Of a stretch of DNA of 41,862 nucleotides, positions 8,447-16,100 are shown in pieces (position 1 is the stretch's first letter; each line of letters opens with the position of its first letter). The position numbers and the translations under genes are program-made. Source of the DNA: an uncultured Kiritimatiellota bacterium (GTDB lineage: Bacteria; Verrucomicrobiota; Kiritimatiellia; RFP12; UBA1067). Under the pieces are notes generated by a model. The model was given only the letters and a program-made list of their open reading frames with translations. It searched no databases and was not told where the DNA came from. Location of the stretch: contig CAKURH010000020.1 of assembly GCA_934675625.1 (NCBI GenBank), forward strand, positions 1-41,862. Reading direction: 5' to 3'.

Positions 8447-9228
8447 GTCACGTTGCTCCCCGACCAGCCGAGCTTGCGCGCGAGAACGTCGTAGGGGTCG
8501 TAGCCTTCGAGCTCCACAAGCTGCGCCGACGCAGCGCTTTTCGAGATCGTCACCCGTTCGCCCGCCCCCAGCGCGCCGACGTTCGCGCCGTCCGCATAGA
8601 CGCCGATGCGCAGCGCGTTCCCCGCCGTGCGCGGACGCACCGTGACCGTGAAGGACACCGCGTCGCTCACGACGAGCGGACGCACACCGAGCGCGTGGGG
8701 ATTGAGGGGCGTGACGACGAAGCTGCGCGAGTCGGGCATGAGGACGGGCCCGCCCGCCGCGAGCGAATAGGCGGTCGAGCCGGTCGGCGTCGCGAAGATG
8801 AGCCCGTCGGCCATGTAGCGCGTGACGAGCTTGCCGTCCGCCTCCAAATCGAGGCGCGCGGAGTGCCCGCTCATCTCGCGCGTGAGGACGACGTCGTTGA
8901 GCGCGGCGTGCCCACCGACCTGCAGGAGGCGGCGCTCCGAGACGCGGTAGCGCCCGGCGGCGAGGGCCGTGAGCGCGGCGGCGAAGTCGCGCTCGCCGAC
9001 GCTCGACAGGTAGCCGAGCCCGCCGAGCTTGAAGCCGAGGACGGGCACGCCCGGATACTCGTGCACGGCGCGGAGCAGCGTGCCGTCGCCGCCGAGGGCG
9101 ACGACGACATCCGCCGCGCGCCCCGTCGCCACGACGGCAATGCCGAGGCGCGCGGCTTCCGCCGACAGCGCGTCCCTCTGCGCCGCCGCCTCGGGCTTCT
9201 CGCCGTTCACATGGAAATGCAGTCTCAT
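8443..9228 (-). CDS. nadK: NAD kinase
   Basis: 261 residues that phosphorylate NAD+ to NADP+ using ATP or polyphosphate. Diagnostic motifs are GGDGTLL (about 45-51), LGFKLGGLGYLS, ALNDVVLTR and DGLIFATPTGSTAYSLAAGGP. Length is slightly short of the usual 290 because of a compact N-terminus. The ATG at 9228 overlaps the stop of a 12-codon leader ORF (ATGA) that starts right at the promoter. It is coupled in turn to the downstream kinase gene by another ATGA overlap, giving three consecutively coupled cistrons. Confidence 0.95.
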   Translation of the reverse strand: MRLHFHVNGEKPEAAAQRDALSAEAARLGIAVVATGRAADVVVALGGDGTLLRAVHEYPGVPVLGFKLGGLGYLSSVGERDFAAALTALAAGRYRVSERRLLQVGGHAALNDVVLTREMSGHSARLDLEADGKLVTRYMADGLIFATPTGSTAYSLAAGGPVLMPDSRSFVVTPLNPHALGVRPLVVSDAVSFTVTVRPRTAGNALRIGVYADGANVGALGAGERVTISKSAASAQLVELEGYDPYDVLARKLGWSGSNVT

Positions 9229-9263
9229 TCGGTTCCGCCGTTTACGTCAACTCTCGACTTCAT
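9225..9263 (-). CDS. Possible 12-codon leader peptide upstream of nadK
   Basis: ATG at 9263 reads MKSRVDVNGGTE and stops with a TGA that overlaps the nadK ATG. The -10 TATAAT ends only 9 nt before this ATG, so the leader would start at or within 3 nt of the transcript 5' end, while nadK itself is about 45 nt downstream with at best a weak GGCGGAACC binding site. This suggests leaderless initiation on the small ORF, then coupling into nadK. Peptide function, if any, is unknown. Confidence 0.45.
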   Translation of the reverse strand: MKSRVDVNGGTE

Positions 9264-9272
9264 GACGTGGAC

Positions 9273-9283
9273 ATTATAGCAAA
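9273..9283 (-). promoter_or_regulatory. Extended -10 promoter of the nadK operon
   Basis: Leftward TTTGCTATAAT, an extended -10 with TGC before TATAAT. It ends 9 nt upstream of the leader ORF ATG and about 45 nt upstream of nadK. Confidence 0.7.
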
Positions 9284-9294
9284 AACCGACCGGC

Positions 9295-11682
9295 CTAGAG
9301 ATTGGCAAAGGGGTTGCAGCTGAAGCCGGACGAGCCGGACGGCGCGAAGGACGAGCGCGGCTCGCGGCGACGCGGCGCGGAGGAGCCGCCGCCCGTCGCG
9401 AAGCCCGCCCCGCCGACCGTCGGCCTCGTCTTCGCCGAAAGCGAGATGCGCCCGCGCGCGCGGTCGACGCCGATGACCGTGACCTGCAGGCGGTCGCCCG
9501 CCTTCACGACGCTCGCCGGGTCGGACACGTAATTGTCCGACAGTTCTGAGAGGTGCACGAGCCCGTCCTGGTGGACGCCGATGTCGACGAACGCGCCGAA
9601 CGCCGTCACGTTCGTGACGACGCCTTCGAGCTTCATGCCCTCCTGCACGTCCTCGATCTTCGTGACGTCCTCGCGGAACTTCGGCGGCTCGAACGTCTTG
9701 CGCGGGTCACGCCCCGGCTTCACGAGCTCGGCCACGATGTCCTTCAGCGTCGGCTCGCCGACCTCGTTCGTGATGTAGCGGCGGATGTCGATCTTCTTCG
9801 CCGCGAGCGCGTTGCCGACGAGGTCGCCGACGCCGAGCCCGACGTCCGCCGCCATCTTCTCGACGAGCGCATACCGCTCGGGGTGAACCGCCGAGGCGTC
9901 GAGCGGGTTCTTCGCGCCGCGAATGCGCAGGAAGCCCGCGCACTGCTCGAACGCCTTGGGGCCGAGGCCCTTCACCTTCTTGAGGTCTTCGCGCGAGGCG
10001 AAGCGCCCGTTCGCGTCGCGCCATTCGACAATCGCCTTCGCCAGCGCGGACGAGAGGCCCGAGACGCGCTCCAGGAGCGGCGCGGAGGCCGTGTTCAGCT
10101 CGACGCCGACGCCGTTCACGCACGAGACGACGACCTCGTCGAGCTTCGAGCCGAGCAGCGTCTGCTGCACGTCGTGCTGGTACTGCCCGACGCCGATCGC
10201 CTTCGGGTCGATCTTCACGAGCTCGGCGAGCGGGTCCTGCAGGCGGCGCCCGATCGAGATCGCGCCGCGCACCGTGAGATCGAGGTCGGGGAACTCCTTG
10301 CGCGCGATCTCGCTCGCGGAGTAGACGGACGCGCCCGCCTCGGACACCGAGACGACGATGGGCGTCGGGATCTCCGGGTGCTGCGCCTTCAGCGTCTTCA
10401 GCGTCTCGCGCACAAACGCCTCGGTCTCGCGTCCCGCCGTGCCGTTGCCGACGGCGATTGCCTCGGCGTGGTACTTCGCGACGATGAGCGCAATCGCCTT
10501 CGCGGCCTCCAGCTTTTTCTGCTGCGGGAAGATGACGGTCTTGCCGAGATACTTGCCCGTCGCGTCGATCATCGCGACCTTGCAGCCCGTGCGGATGCCG
10601 GGGTCGATGGCGAGCACCGCCTTGCCGCCGAGCGGCGAGGCGAGCAGCAGGTGGCGCAGGTTCTCGGCGAAGACCTCGACCGCCGCGCGGTCGGCCTCGG
10701 CCTTCTTCTCGACCGTGGCGTCGATCTCGCAGCTCGGCGCCAGCAGGCGCTTGTAGGCGTCTTCGACCGCGAGGCGAATCTGCTGCGCGCAGGGGGAGGT
10801 TTCGCGCACGTTGCCGCGCGCGCACGGAACAGAGCCGGTCGCAAGGGTCGGGGTTTTGCCGTGCGTGGCGACCGCGCCGCGCGTCTCGTCGACGATGGCG
10901 AGCAGGCGCTCGATGACCGGCTCCTTGTCGAGTTCGAGCTTGACCCAGAGAACCTTCTCGGCCTGGCCGCGGCGAATCGCGAGGTAGCGGTGCGAGGGAA
11001 TCGTCGCGATCGGCTCCGAGAACTCGTAGTACTGCTCGAACTTCGTCGGCTCGGTCGGCTTCGGGCTCACGACCTCGCTCTTCACGACCGACTTCGTCGC
11101 GAAGGCCTGGCGCACCGCGCCGCGCACGTCGGCGATGTCGGCGATGCGCTCGGCGAGAATGTCGCGGGCGAACTGCAGATCCTCGTCCGTCGGCACGGAG
11201 GCTTCGTCTTCAGGTTCCGCGCCCTCTTCCTCTTCGCCCTCTTCTTTCCTTTTCCAGCCTTCCACGGCACCGCCGTTCCACGTCCCGTCCCAGATCGCGT
11301 CCGCAAGTGGCTCGTAGCCCTTCTCCTTCGCGACTTGCGCGCGCGTGCGGCGCTTCGGCTTGTAGGGCTGATAGAGGTCTTCGAGCGCGCTCTTCTGCCA
11401 GCACGCGGCAATCTTCGCCGCGAGATCGTCCGTGAGCTTGCCCTGCTCGTCAATGGACTTCAGGATCGACTCCTTGCGTTCCAGCAGTTCGGTGAAATAG
11501 CCGAAGCGGTCCTGGATCTTGCCGATCTGGACCTCGTCGAGGTTGCCGTGCGCCTCCTTGCGGTAGCGGGCGATGAACGGCACGGTGCTGCCCTCGCCGA
11601 GGAGCTTCACGACGGCGCCGACCGACTCGGGGCGAATCGCGAGCTCGGCGGCGATCTTCGAAATGACAATCTGGTTTTCCAT
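9295..11682 (-). CDS. tex: Tex-family S1 RNA-binding transcription accessory protein
   Basis: 795 residues from the ATG at 11682, which has AAAGGA/GGAAAG upstream; an ATG at 11721 lies in the promoter region. Order of domains: Tex N-terminal helical region (STVPFIARYRKEAHGNLDE, LEDLYQPYKPKRRTRAQVAKEKG), YqgF/RNase H-like fold (VLAIDPGIRTGCKVAMID, AIAVGNGTAGRETE), tandem helix-hairpin-helix (NGVGVELNTASAPLL, VKGLGPKAFEQCAGFLRI) and a C-terminal S1 domain (GMKLEGVVTNVTAFGAFVDIGVHQDGLVH). Tex proteins bind nucleic acid and influence transcription and stress responses. Two lineage-specific insertions are visible: a highly acidic loop (EEGEEEEGAEPEDE) and about 22 residues near 10800-10866 (THGKTPTLATGSVPCARG...). 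Confidence 0.95.
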   Translation of the reverse strand: MENQIVISKIAAELAIRPESVGAVVKLLGEGSTVPFIARYRKEAHGNLDEVQIGKIQDRFGYFTELLERKESILKSIDEQGKLTDDLAAKIAACWQKSALEDLYQPYKPKRRTRAQVAKEKGYEPLADAIWDGTWNGGAVEGWKRKEEGEEEEGAEPEDEASVPTDEDLQFARDILAERIADIADVRGAVRQAFATKSVVKSEVVSPKPTEPTKFEQYYEFSEPIATIPSHRYLAIRRGQAEKVLWVKLELDKEPVIERLLAIVDETRGAVATHGKTPTLATGSVPCARGNVRETSPCAQQIRLAVEDAYKRLLAPSCEIDATVEKKAEADRAAVEVFAENLRHLLLASPLGGKAVLAIDPGIRTGCKVAMIDATGKYLGKTVIFPQQKKLEAAKAIALIVAKYHAEAIAVGNGTAGRETEAFVRETLKTLKAQHPEIPTPIVVSVSEAGASVYSASEIARKEFPDLDLTVRGAISIGRRLQDPLAELVKIDPKAIGVGQYQHDVQQTLLGSKLDEVVVSCVNGVGVELNTASAPLLERVSGLSSALAKAIVEWRDANGRFASREDLKKVKGLGPKAFEQCAGFLRIRGAKNPLDASAVHPERYALVEKMAADVGLGVGDLVGNALAAKKIDIRRYITNEVGEPTLKDIVAELVKPGRDPRKTFEPPKFREDVTKIEDVQEGMKLEGVVTNVTAFGAFVDIGVHQDGLVHLSELSDNYVSDPASVVKAGDRLQVTVIGVDRARGRISLSAKTRPTVGGAGFATGGGSSAPRRREPRSSFAPSGSSGFSCNPFANL

Positions 11683-11711
11683 GCTTTCCAATCCTTTATT
11701 GGGGAGCGGAA

Positions 11712-11722
11712 AGTATAGCAAA
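11712..11722 (-). promoter_or_regulatory. Extended -10 promoter of tex
   Basis: Leftward TTTGCTATACT, 29 nt before the tex ATG. The leader contains a normal Shine-Dalgarno sequence. Confidence 0.65.
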
Positions 11723-11772
11723 TTTGCGCGGCCCCCGTGCGAAGCGGAGGCCGCGCGACGGGAAACCGGCGG

Positions 11773-12600
11773 CTAGAGGCCCTTGACGGCGGCGCGCGTG
11801 GCCTTGTTGAGTTCCTTCCACATCGTCTTGGCGTCCGTCGCCGCCAGGACAAACGGCATCTTCTCGCCGTCCTCGAACGTCTTCGCGAACGCGGCGAGCA
11901 GCTTCACGTAGAACGGCGAGGCGACGACCGGCAGGGCCGTGAAGACCACCAGGTTCACGGGCTGCCCGTTCCAGTCGATGCCCTGCCGGGAGACGCCCGC
12001 CGCAAACGTGAGGACACCCTCCTCGACGCCCCGCATGTGCGGAAACGCGAGGCCGTTCCCGACCGCCGTCGAGAGGATCTTCTCGCGCTCCAGCGCCGCC
12101 GTCACGACGGCCTCCGGGTCGGCGAGCATCTTCTCCTTCGCCAGCACGCCGCAGAGCTCGGCAATCGCCTCCGCCGGCGTCTTCGCCTTCAGGTCGGGCA
12201 CCATCAGCTTGCCGGTGCTGAACCGCGAGAGGAGGAACTTCGGATCCGGCTCGCCGGGCCGAAGCCCCGTCGCCTTCACGTCCGGGCGGTAGAGGATGCG
12301 CCCGCAGCTCGAGCACGTCACGAAACGGTCGCCGCTCAACACATGCTGAAGCTCCGCCATCGGCACCCGCAGCCCGCAGGCCGAGCAGTTCCCGCGTGCC
12401 AGCGGCGACAGGAACAGGCGGCTTTTCGCCGCCTGCCGCCGGTGGAGCGCCGCCGCCTCGGGCGTCAGCTGCGCCTGCAGCCGCGCGATCTCGGCGGCGA
12501 GCTCCTCCGACCGCTCGCCCGAACCGACGTTTTCGTGTTCATCGCGAATCAGCACGAGGTGCTGAATCTTCCTCAACAGCTTGATCTGTTCCGTCACCAT
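11773..12600 (-). CDS. Fusion of coiled coil, C4 zinc ribbon and PTS EIIA (fructose/nitrogen type)
   Basis: 275 residues. Residues 1-60 are helical and charged, coiled-coil-like. Residues 70-105 form a zinc ribbon with Cys72/Cys75 and Cys96/Cys99 (NCSAC... TCSSC), like the C4 ribbon of DUF164-type proteins. Residues about 125-275 are a PTS EIIA type-2 domain with the phosphorylatable His188 in AFPHMRG and an EREKILSTAVGNGLA lead-in. No EI, HPr or permease lies nearby, so a regulatory PTS(Ntr)-like role is more likely than sugar import (inference). A good AAAGGAGAG site precedes the ATG. The promoter is the TATTCT at 12639-12644. Confidence 0.85.
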   Translation of the reverse strand: MVTEQIKLLRKIQHLVLIRDEHENVGSGERSEELAAEIARLQAQLTPEAAALHRRQAAKSRLFLSPLARGNCSACGLRVPMAELQHVLSGDRFVTCSSCGRILYRPDVKATGLRPGEPDPKFLLSRFSTGKLMVPDLKAKTPAEAIAELCGVLAKEKMLADPEAVVTAALEREKILSTAVGNGLAFPHMRGVEEGVLTFAAGVSRQGIDWNGQPVNLVVFTALPVVASPFYVKLLAAFAKTFEDGEKMPFVLAATDAKTMWKELNKATRAAVKGL

Positions 12601-12638
12601 GTCTCGTCTCTCCTTTCGTTTCGTCCAACTGTCCGCTA

Positions 12639-12648
12639 GAATACCATT
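12639..12648 (-). promoter_or_regulatory. Extended -10 promoter of the zinc-ribbon/EIIA gene
   Basis: Leftward ATGGTATTCT, with TGG directly before the hexamer, 38 nt before the ATG and followed by an AAAGGAGAG ribosome binding site. Confidence 0.5.
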
Positions 12649-12687
12649 CGATTGTTAACGGCGTGTTAATGGCGCGCGCCCGCCGTC

Positions 12688-14160
12688 TCATGTCCGCTCC
12701 CCCGCTGCCGCCTGCGCCGTCCGCACGACCTCGGCGGCGACCGCCGCGCGCACGCCCGCGACGGACGCGACCTCCTCGACGGACGCGCGCGCGATGCCGT
12801 AAACCGACCGGAACGCCCGCAGCAGCTTCACCTTCTTCGCCTCGCCGATGCCCGGCACCTCGTCGAGCGCCGACTCGCGGATTGTCCGCTCGCGCAGGCT
12901 GCGGTGGTAGGTGATCGCGAAGCGGTGCGCCTCGTCGCGGAGACGCGTGATGACCATGAGCGCCTGCGAGTCGCGCGGCAGGAACACGTTCGGCCGCCCG
13001 TCGTCCAGCACGACCTCCTCCTGGCGCTTGGCGAGGCCGACGGTCGGAATGTCCGTGACGCCGAGCTCGTCGAAGACGGCGCGCGCGGCCCGGAGCTGCG
13101 TGACGCCGCCGTCGCAGATGTAGAGGTCGGCGCGCGGCGACGTCGCGAGCAACGTCGAGTCGGGCCCGTAGCGGCGGCGCACGACCTCCGCCATCGCGCG
13201 AGGATCGTCCGCGCCCGCAAACGAGCGGATCTTGAAATGCCGATAGTAGCGTCCGTCGGGCAGCCCGTCGCGCGCGACGACGAGCGAGGCGACGTTATGC
13301 GTGCCGAAGAGGTTCGAGATGTCGACGCACTCGATGATGCGCGGCGGCGCGACGAGCCCCAGCGCGTCCGCAAGCTCCGCAAGACCGCGCCGCGCATCCT
13401 CCTCGCGCAGGTGCGGCGAGCGGCGTACGAAATGGGCCTTCGTCATGTCCTTCAGGGCGAAGAGCGTGTCGCGCCAGCGCGCGGCCGCCTCGAAGTCGCC
13501 CTTCGCCGCCGCGTCCTTCATGCGCGCCTCGACTTCGCCCAGCACCTCGGGACGCTTCCCCTCCAGGAACGCGCACGCCTCCTCGAAGCGCGCCCGGTAA
13601 TCCGCGCGCGTCACCTGGCCGAGGCACGGCGCCGAGCAGTGGCGGATGACGTTCGCGAGGCAGTGGCGGTGCGCGGCCTCGTCGGGCGCGAGGCAGTCGC
13701 ATTCGCGGATGCCGTAGCGCTTCTCGACGAAGTCCTTCGCGGCGCGGACGACGGGCGCTGACGGGAACGGTCCGAAGTAGCGCGCGCCGTCATCGCGGAC
13801 GATCCGACAGCAGGCGAAGCGCGGCCAGTCCGCCGTCGGGTCGGCCCGGAGCGCGAGATAGCGCTTGTCGTCGCGCATGAGGATGTTGAAGCGCGGCTTG
13901 TACTTCTTGATGAGCGACGCCTCGGTGAGGAGCGACTCGGCCTCGTTCTTCACCGTCATGAACTCGAAGTCGTAGACCGTCTCGACCATCGAGCGCACCT
14001 TCGGCGGATGCCGCGCGCCCGCGCGGAAGTACGAGGAGACGCGGCGGCGCAGGTTCTTCGCCTTGCCGACGTAGATGATGACGCCCCGGCGATCTCGCAT
14101 GAGATAGCAGCCGGGGCGGTCGGGAACGGACTTCAGCCGCTCTCGGACGAGTTCGGTCAG
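12688..14160 (-). CDS. uvrC: Short UvrC excinuclease subunit with a probable CTG start
   Basis: About 490 residues. UvrC makes both incisions in nucleotide excision repair with UvrAB. Visible parts: GIY-YIG nuclease (PGCYLMRD... IIYVGKAKNLRRRVSSYF), a four-Cys FeS-type cluster (CLAPDEAAHRHCLANVIRHC, then SAPC), UVR motif (AAKGDFEAAARWRDTL), RNase H-like C-terminal nuclease (IIECVDISNLFGTHNVASLV... LYICDGGVTQL) and HhH2 (LDEVPGIGEAKKVKLL). The roughly 100-residue segment normally between UVR and the RNase H fold is missing, which explains the length against about 600. No in-frame ATG, GTG or TTG precedes the GIY motif. The only good start is CTG at 14160, 5 nt after AAGGAG and overlapping the tatA stop as CTGA. 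Confidence 0.9.
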   Translation of the reverse strand: MTELVRERLKSVPDRPGCYLMRDRRGVIIYVGKAKNLRRRVSSYFRAGARHPPKVRSMVETVYDFEFMTVKNEAESLLTEASLIKKYKPRFNILMRDDKRYLALRADPTADWPRFACCRIVRDDGARYFGPFPSAPVVRAAKDFVEKRYGIRECDCLAPDEAAHRHCLANVIRHCSAPCLGQVTRADYRARFEEACAFLEGKRPEVLGEVEARMKDAAAKGDFEAAARWRDTLFALKDMTKAHFVRRSPHLREEDARRGLAELADALGLVAPPRIIECVDISNLFGTHNVASLVVARDGLPDGRYYRHFKIRSFAGADDPRAMAEVVRRRYGPDSTLLATSPRADLYICDGGVTQLRAARAVFDELGVTDIPTVGLAKRQEEVVLDDGRPNVFLPRDSQALMVITRLRDEAHRFAITYHRSLRERTIRESALDEVPGIGEAKKVKLLRAFRSVYGIARASVEEVASVAGVRAAVAAEVVRTAQAAAGERT

Positions 14161-14366
14161 ACGAGCTCCTTCGCGGGCTCGGCGGCCTTTTCGGCCGCAC
14201 GGGCCGCTTCGGCCTCGGCCAGTTCCTTCTCGCCTTCCTGAAGGCCCTTCTTGAACTCGCCCTTCGCCTTGCCAATCGAGCGCGCGAGTTCGGGGATCTT
14301 CTTCGCACCGAACACCAAGGCGATAATCGCCACGCAGATGAGGATTTGCGTCAAACCGGGTCTCAT
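14157..14366 (-). CDS. tatA: Sec-independent translocase protein TatA/TatE
   Basis: 69 residues. One N-terminal membrane helix (TQILICVAIIALVFGAKK) is followed by the amphipathic helix KIPELARSIGKAKGEFKKGL and an Ala/Glu-rich tail. This is the normal TatA/E layout; the protein forms the pore for folded twin-arginine substrates. AAGGAG precedes the ATG. Its 3' end carries the AAGGAG that serves uvrC, and its TGA overlaps the uvrC CTG, so the two are coupled. No tatB or tatC is visible in the window. Confidence 0.92.
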   Translation of the reverse strand: MRPGLTQILICVAIIALVFGAKKIPELARSIGKAKGEFKKGLQEGEKELAEAEAARAAEKAAEPAKELV

Positions 14367-14407
14367 GTCTTTGTCTTCTCCTTCTTGAGTTGAAATGTTT
14401 GACGGAT

Positions 14408-14417
14408 AGAATACCGA
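14408..14417 (-). promoter_or_regulatory. -10 promoter of tatA-uvrC
   Basis: Leftward TCGGTATTCT, about 41 nt upstream of the tatA ATG. It has a weaker extended element than other promoters here. Confidence 0.45.
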
Positions 14418-14450
14418 ATTTCGCCGCGAAAATCAATAGGCCCGCCTCTC

Positions 14451-14645
14451 GGCCCGTCGGCCCGGCAGATCGCCCGAACCGAAGAAGATTGCTTTCGCTG
14501 AACACGGAGATGATGGAGAGGCGTGCGACTCGCTCCTCCGCGTCTCCCTCTCTCCGCTGCCTCCGCGTTAAGCGCACCCCGCCTAGCGGCCCCTTCGGGC
14601 TGCTTCGCAGGGGGATATGCAGGCTTTCCCGTGCAGGACGGCCAA
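14451..14645 (+). repeat. Dispersed hairpin repeat, copy 1 (51-bp core at 14572-14622)
   Basis: This fills most of the 288-bp gap between tatA and the antiporter and starts about 10 bp past the antiporter stop. It matches copy 2 (19044-19303) in inverted orientation over blocks from GGCCCGTCGGCCCG through GAACCGAA, CTTTCGCTG and ACACGGAGA to CCCGTGCAGG. A purine-rich arm (14497-14520, GCTGAACACGGAG...) is imperfectly complementary to a pyrimidine arm (14548-14573). The 51-bp core after it is identical to copy 2 and holds three short hairpins (CCGC-CTA-GCGG, CCC-CTTC-GGG and CTGC-TTC-GCAG). No protein gene fits here. Confidence 0.85.
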
Positions 14646-14654
14646 GCGGATGGC

Positions 14655-16043
14655 CTAAAGGAACACGGCGCCGGCGGCGAGGTAGGCGAGAAGCGAGACG
14701 CCCCCGGCGAGGAGCGCGTAGGGGATCTGCGTCATCACGTGGTTCATGTGCTTGCACTGCGCGCCCGTCGAGGCGAGGATCGTCGTGTCGGCGATGGGCG
14801 AGCAGTGGTCGCCCATGACGCTGCCGGCGAGCGTCGCCGCGAGCGTGAGCACCGCCGCCGTCGGCTCGATCGCCTGGCAGACGCTCATCCCGATCGGCAC
14901 GAGGATGCCGATCGCGCCCCAGCTCGCGCCCGTCGCGAAGGCGAAGACGGCCGCCGTGACGAACAGCACCGCCGGCAGGAAGGCGAGCGAGAGATCCGCC
15001 CGGACAAGCAGCGTGGCGATGTACTTCCCCGTGCCGAGCAGGTCGTTGCAAACGGCGGAGATGCCCCACGCGAGCGCGAGCAGGACGAGCGCGGGCACCA
15101 TCGTCTTGATGCCGAAGAGCGTCGCGGCGGCGAACTGGTGGTAGTCGATGACGCGGCGCGGCACGAGGAAGAGGAACGTGAGGACGAGCGCGACGAGCGC
15201 GGCGAGCGCGAGGGCGACGCCCGCCTCGTAGCGCGTGAGGAACCACGCCGCAAAGCCGATGAGCGCGAGAATCGGGAAAACGAGATCGACGACGTGGCCG
15301 CGCGCCGAGACGGGGACGGGCTCCAGCCCCTCGCGCATCACGACTTCCGCGCCGACGTCGCGGTGGACGTGGGCCGTCCGCTCCATACGGCGCATGAGCC
15401 CGATGTCGAAGCGGTGCCCGAAGGCGAAGATGAACAGCAGGACGAGCGAGAGAATCGCGTAGAAGTTGAGCGGCGCGGCGGCGAGATAGAGGCCGAGGCC
15501 CTTTTCCTGCATCCCCTCGGGCAGGCAGGAGATGACGTAGGCCGCCCAGGACGAGATCGGCGAGAGGATGCAGACGGGCGCGGCGGTCGTGTCGATCAGG
15601 TAGGCGAGCTTCGCGCGGGAGATCTTGAACTTGTCCGTGACGGGCCGCATCACCGTGCCGACCGTGAGGCAGTTGAAGTAGTCGTCGATGAAGATGATGA
15701 GGCCCATGACGATCGTCATCAGGTTCACGGCCGTCTCGCTCCTGAGCCGCCGATAGGCCCACTCGCCGTAGGCCCGCGCGCCGCCCGCGCGCGTGACGAC
15801 CGAGACGAGCGCGCCCAAGAGGCAGAGGAAGAGCACCATCGGCATGTTCTCCGCCGTCTTGCCGCCGATCAGGTCGACGATCGTCTTGAACGCGGCGAGC
15901 GCGCCCGCGTGCGTCAGCCAGGCGTGAATCGCCGCGCCGGAGAAGATGGCGGCGAAGAGGGAAAGGACGATCTCGCGCGTTTTGAGCGCGAGCGCGATTG
16001 CCACGAGGGGCGGGACGAGCGACCACAAGCCGAAGGTGTCCAT
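14655..16043 (-). CDS. NhaC-family Na+/H+ antiporter
   Basis: 462 residues, about 11-12 hydrophobic helices. The start is set at the ATG at 16043; an ATG further upstream at 16097 precedes the promoter. Family features include NMPMVLFLCLLGALVSVV, the paired acidic motif GLIIFIDDYFNCLTVG and the C-terminal GSVMGDHCSPIADTTILAS, all typical of NhaC/MleN-like exchangers. It should exchange cytoplasmic Na+ for external H+; other cation or organic-acid exchange (as in MleN) is possible. It is monocistronic, with its own promoter 12 nt upstream of the ATG and no Shine-Dalgarno sequence. Confidence 0.9.
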   Translation of the reverse strand: MDTFGLWSLVPPLVAIALALKTREIVLSLFAAIFSGAAIHAWLTHAGALAAFKTIVDLIGGKTAENMPMVLFLCLLGALVSVVTRAGGARAYGEWAYRRLRSETAVNLMTIVMGLIIFIDDYFNCLTVGTVMRPVTDKFKISRAKLAYLIDTTAAPVCILSPISSWAAYVISCLPEGMQEKGLGLYLAAAPLNFYAILSLVLLFIFAFGHRFDIGLMRRMERTAHVHRDVGAEVVMREGLEPVPVSARGHVVDLVFPILALIGFAAWFLTRYEAGVALALAALVALVLTFLFLVPRRVIDYHQFAAATLFGIKTMVPALVLLALAWGISAVCNDLLGTGKYIATLLVRADLSLAFLPAVLFVTAAVFAFATGASWGAIGILVPIGMSVCQAIEPTAAVLTLAATLAGSVMGDHCSPIADTTILASTGAQCKHMNHVMTQIPYALLAGGVSLLAYLAAGAVFL

Positions 16044-16055
16044 AGGTTGCCGCAC

Positions 16056-16061
16056 ATTATA
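16056..16061 (-). promoter_or_regulatory. -10 promoter of the antiporter gene
   Basis: Leftward TATAAT ending 12 nt before the ATG; the expected 5' untranslated region is only about 5 nt. The extended TGN is absent here. Confidence 0.55.
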
Positions 16062-16100
16062 CTCTAAATTCCGCGCGAAGTTTTGCGCGGGCGCCACAAG

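Noticed and set aside
9553..11718. Long rightward open frame of 721 codons opposite tex
   Set aside because: Arg/Ala/Asp-rich shadow frame of a GC-rich gene with no domain or start signal. The same holds for 22165-25590, 30140-33607 and 33291-36905 on the + strand.
12688..16026. A single 1112-codon frame spanning uvrC, tatA and the antiporter
   Set aside because: Only the part after 14160 is UvrC. The rest is antisense-like low-complexity sequence overlapping two clear genes and repeat copy 1.
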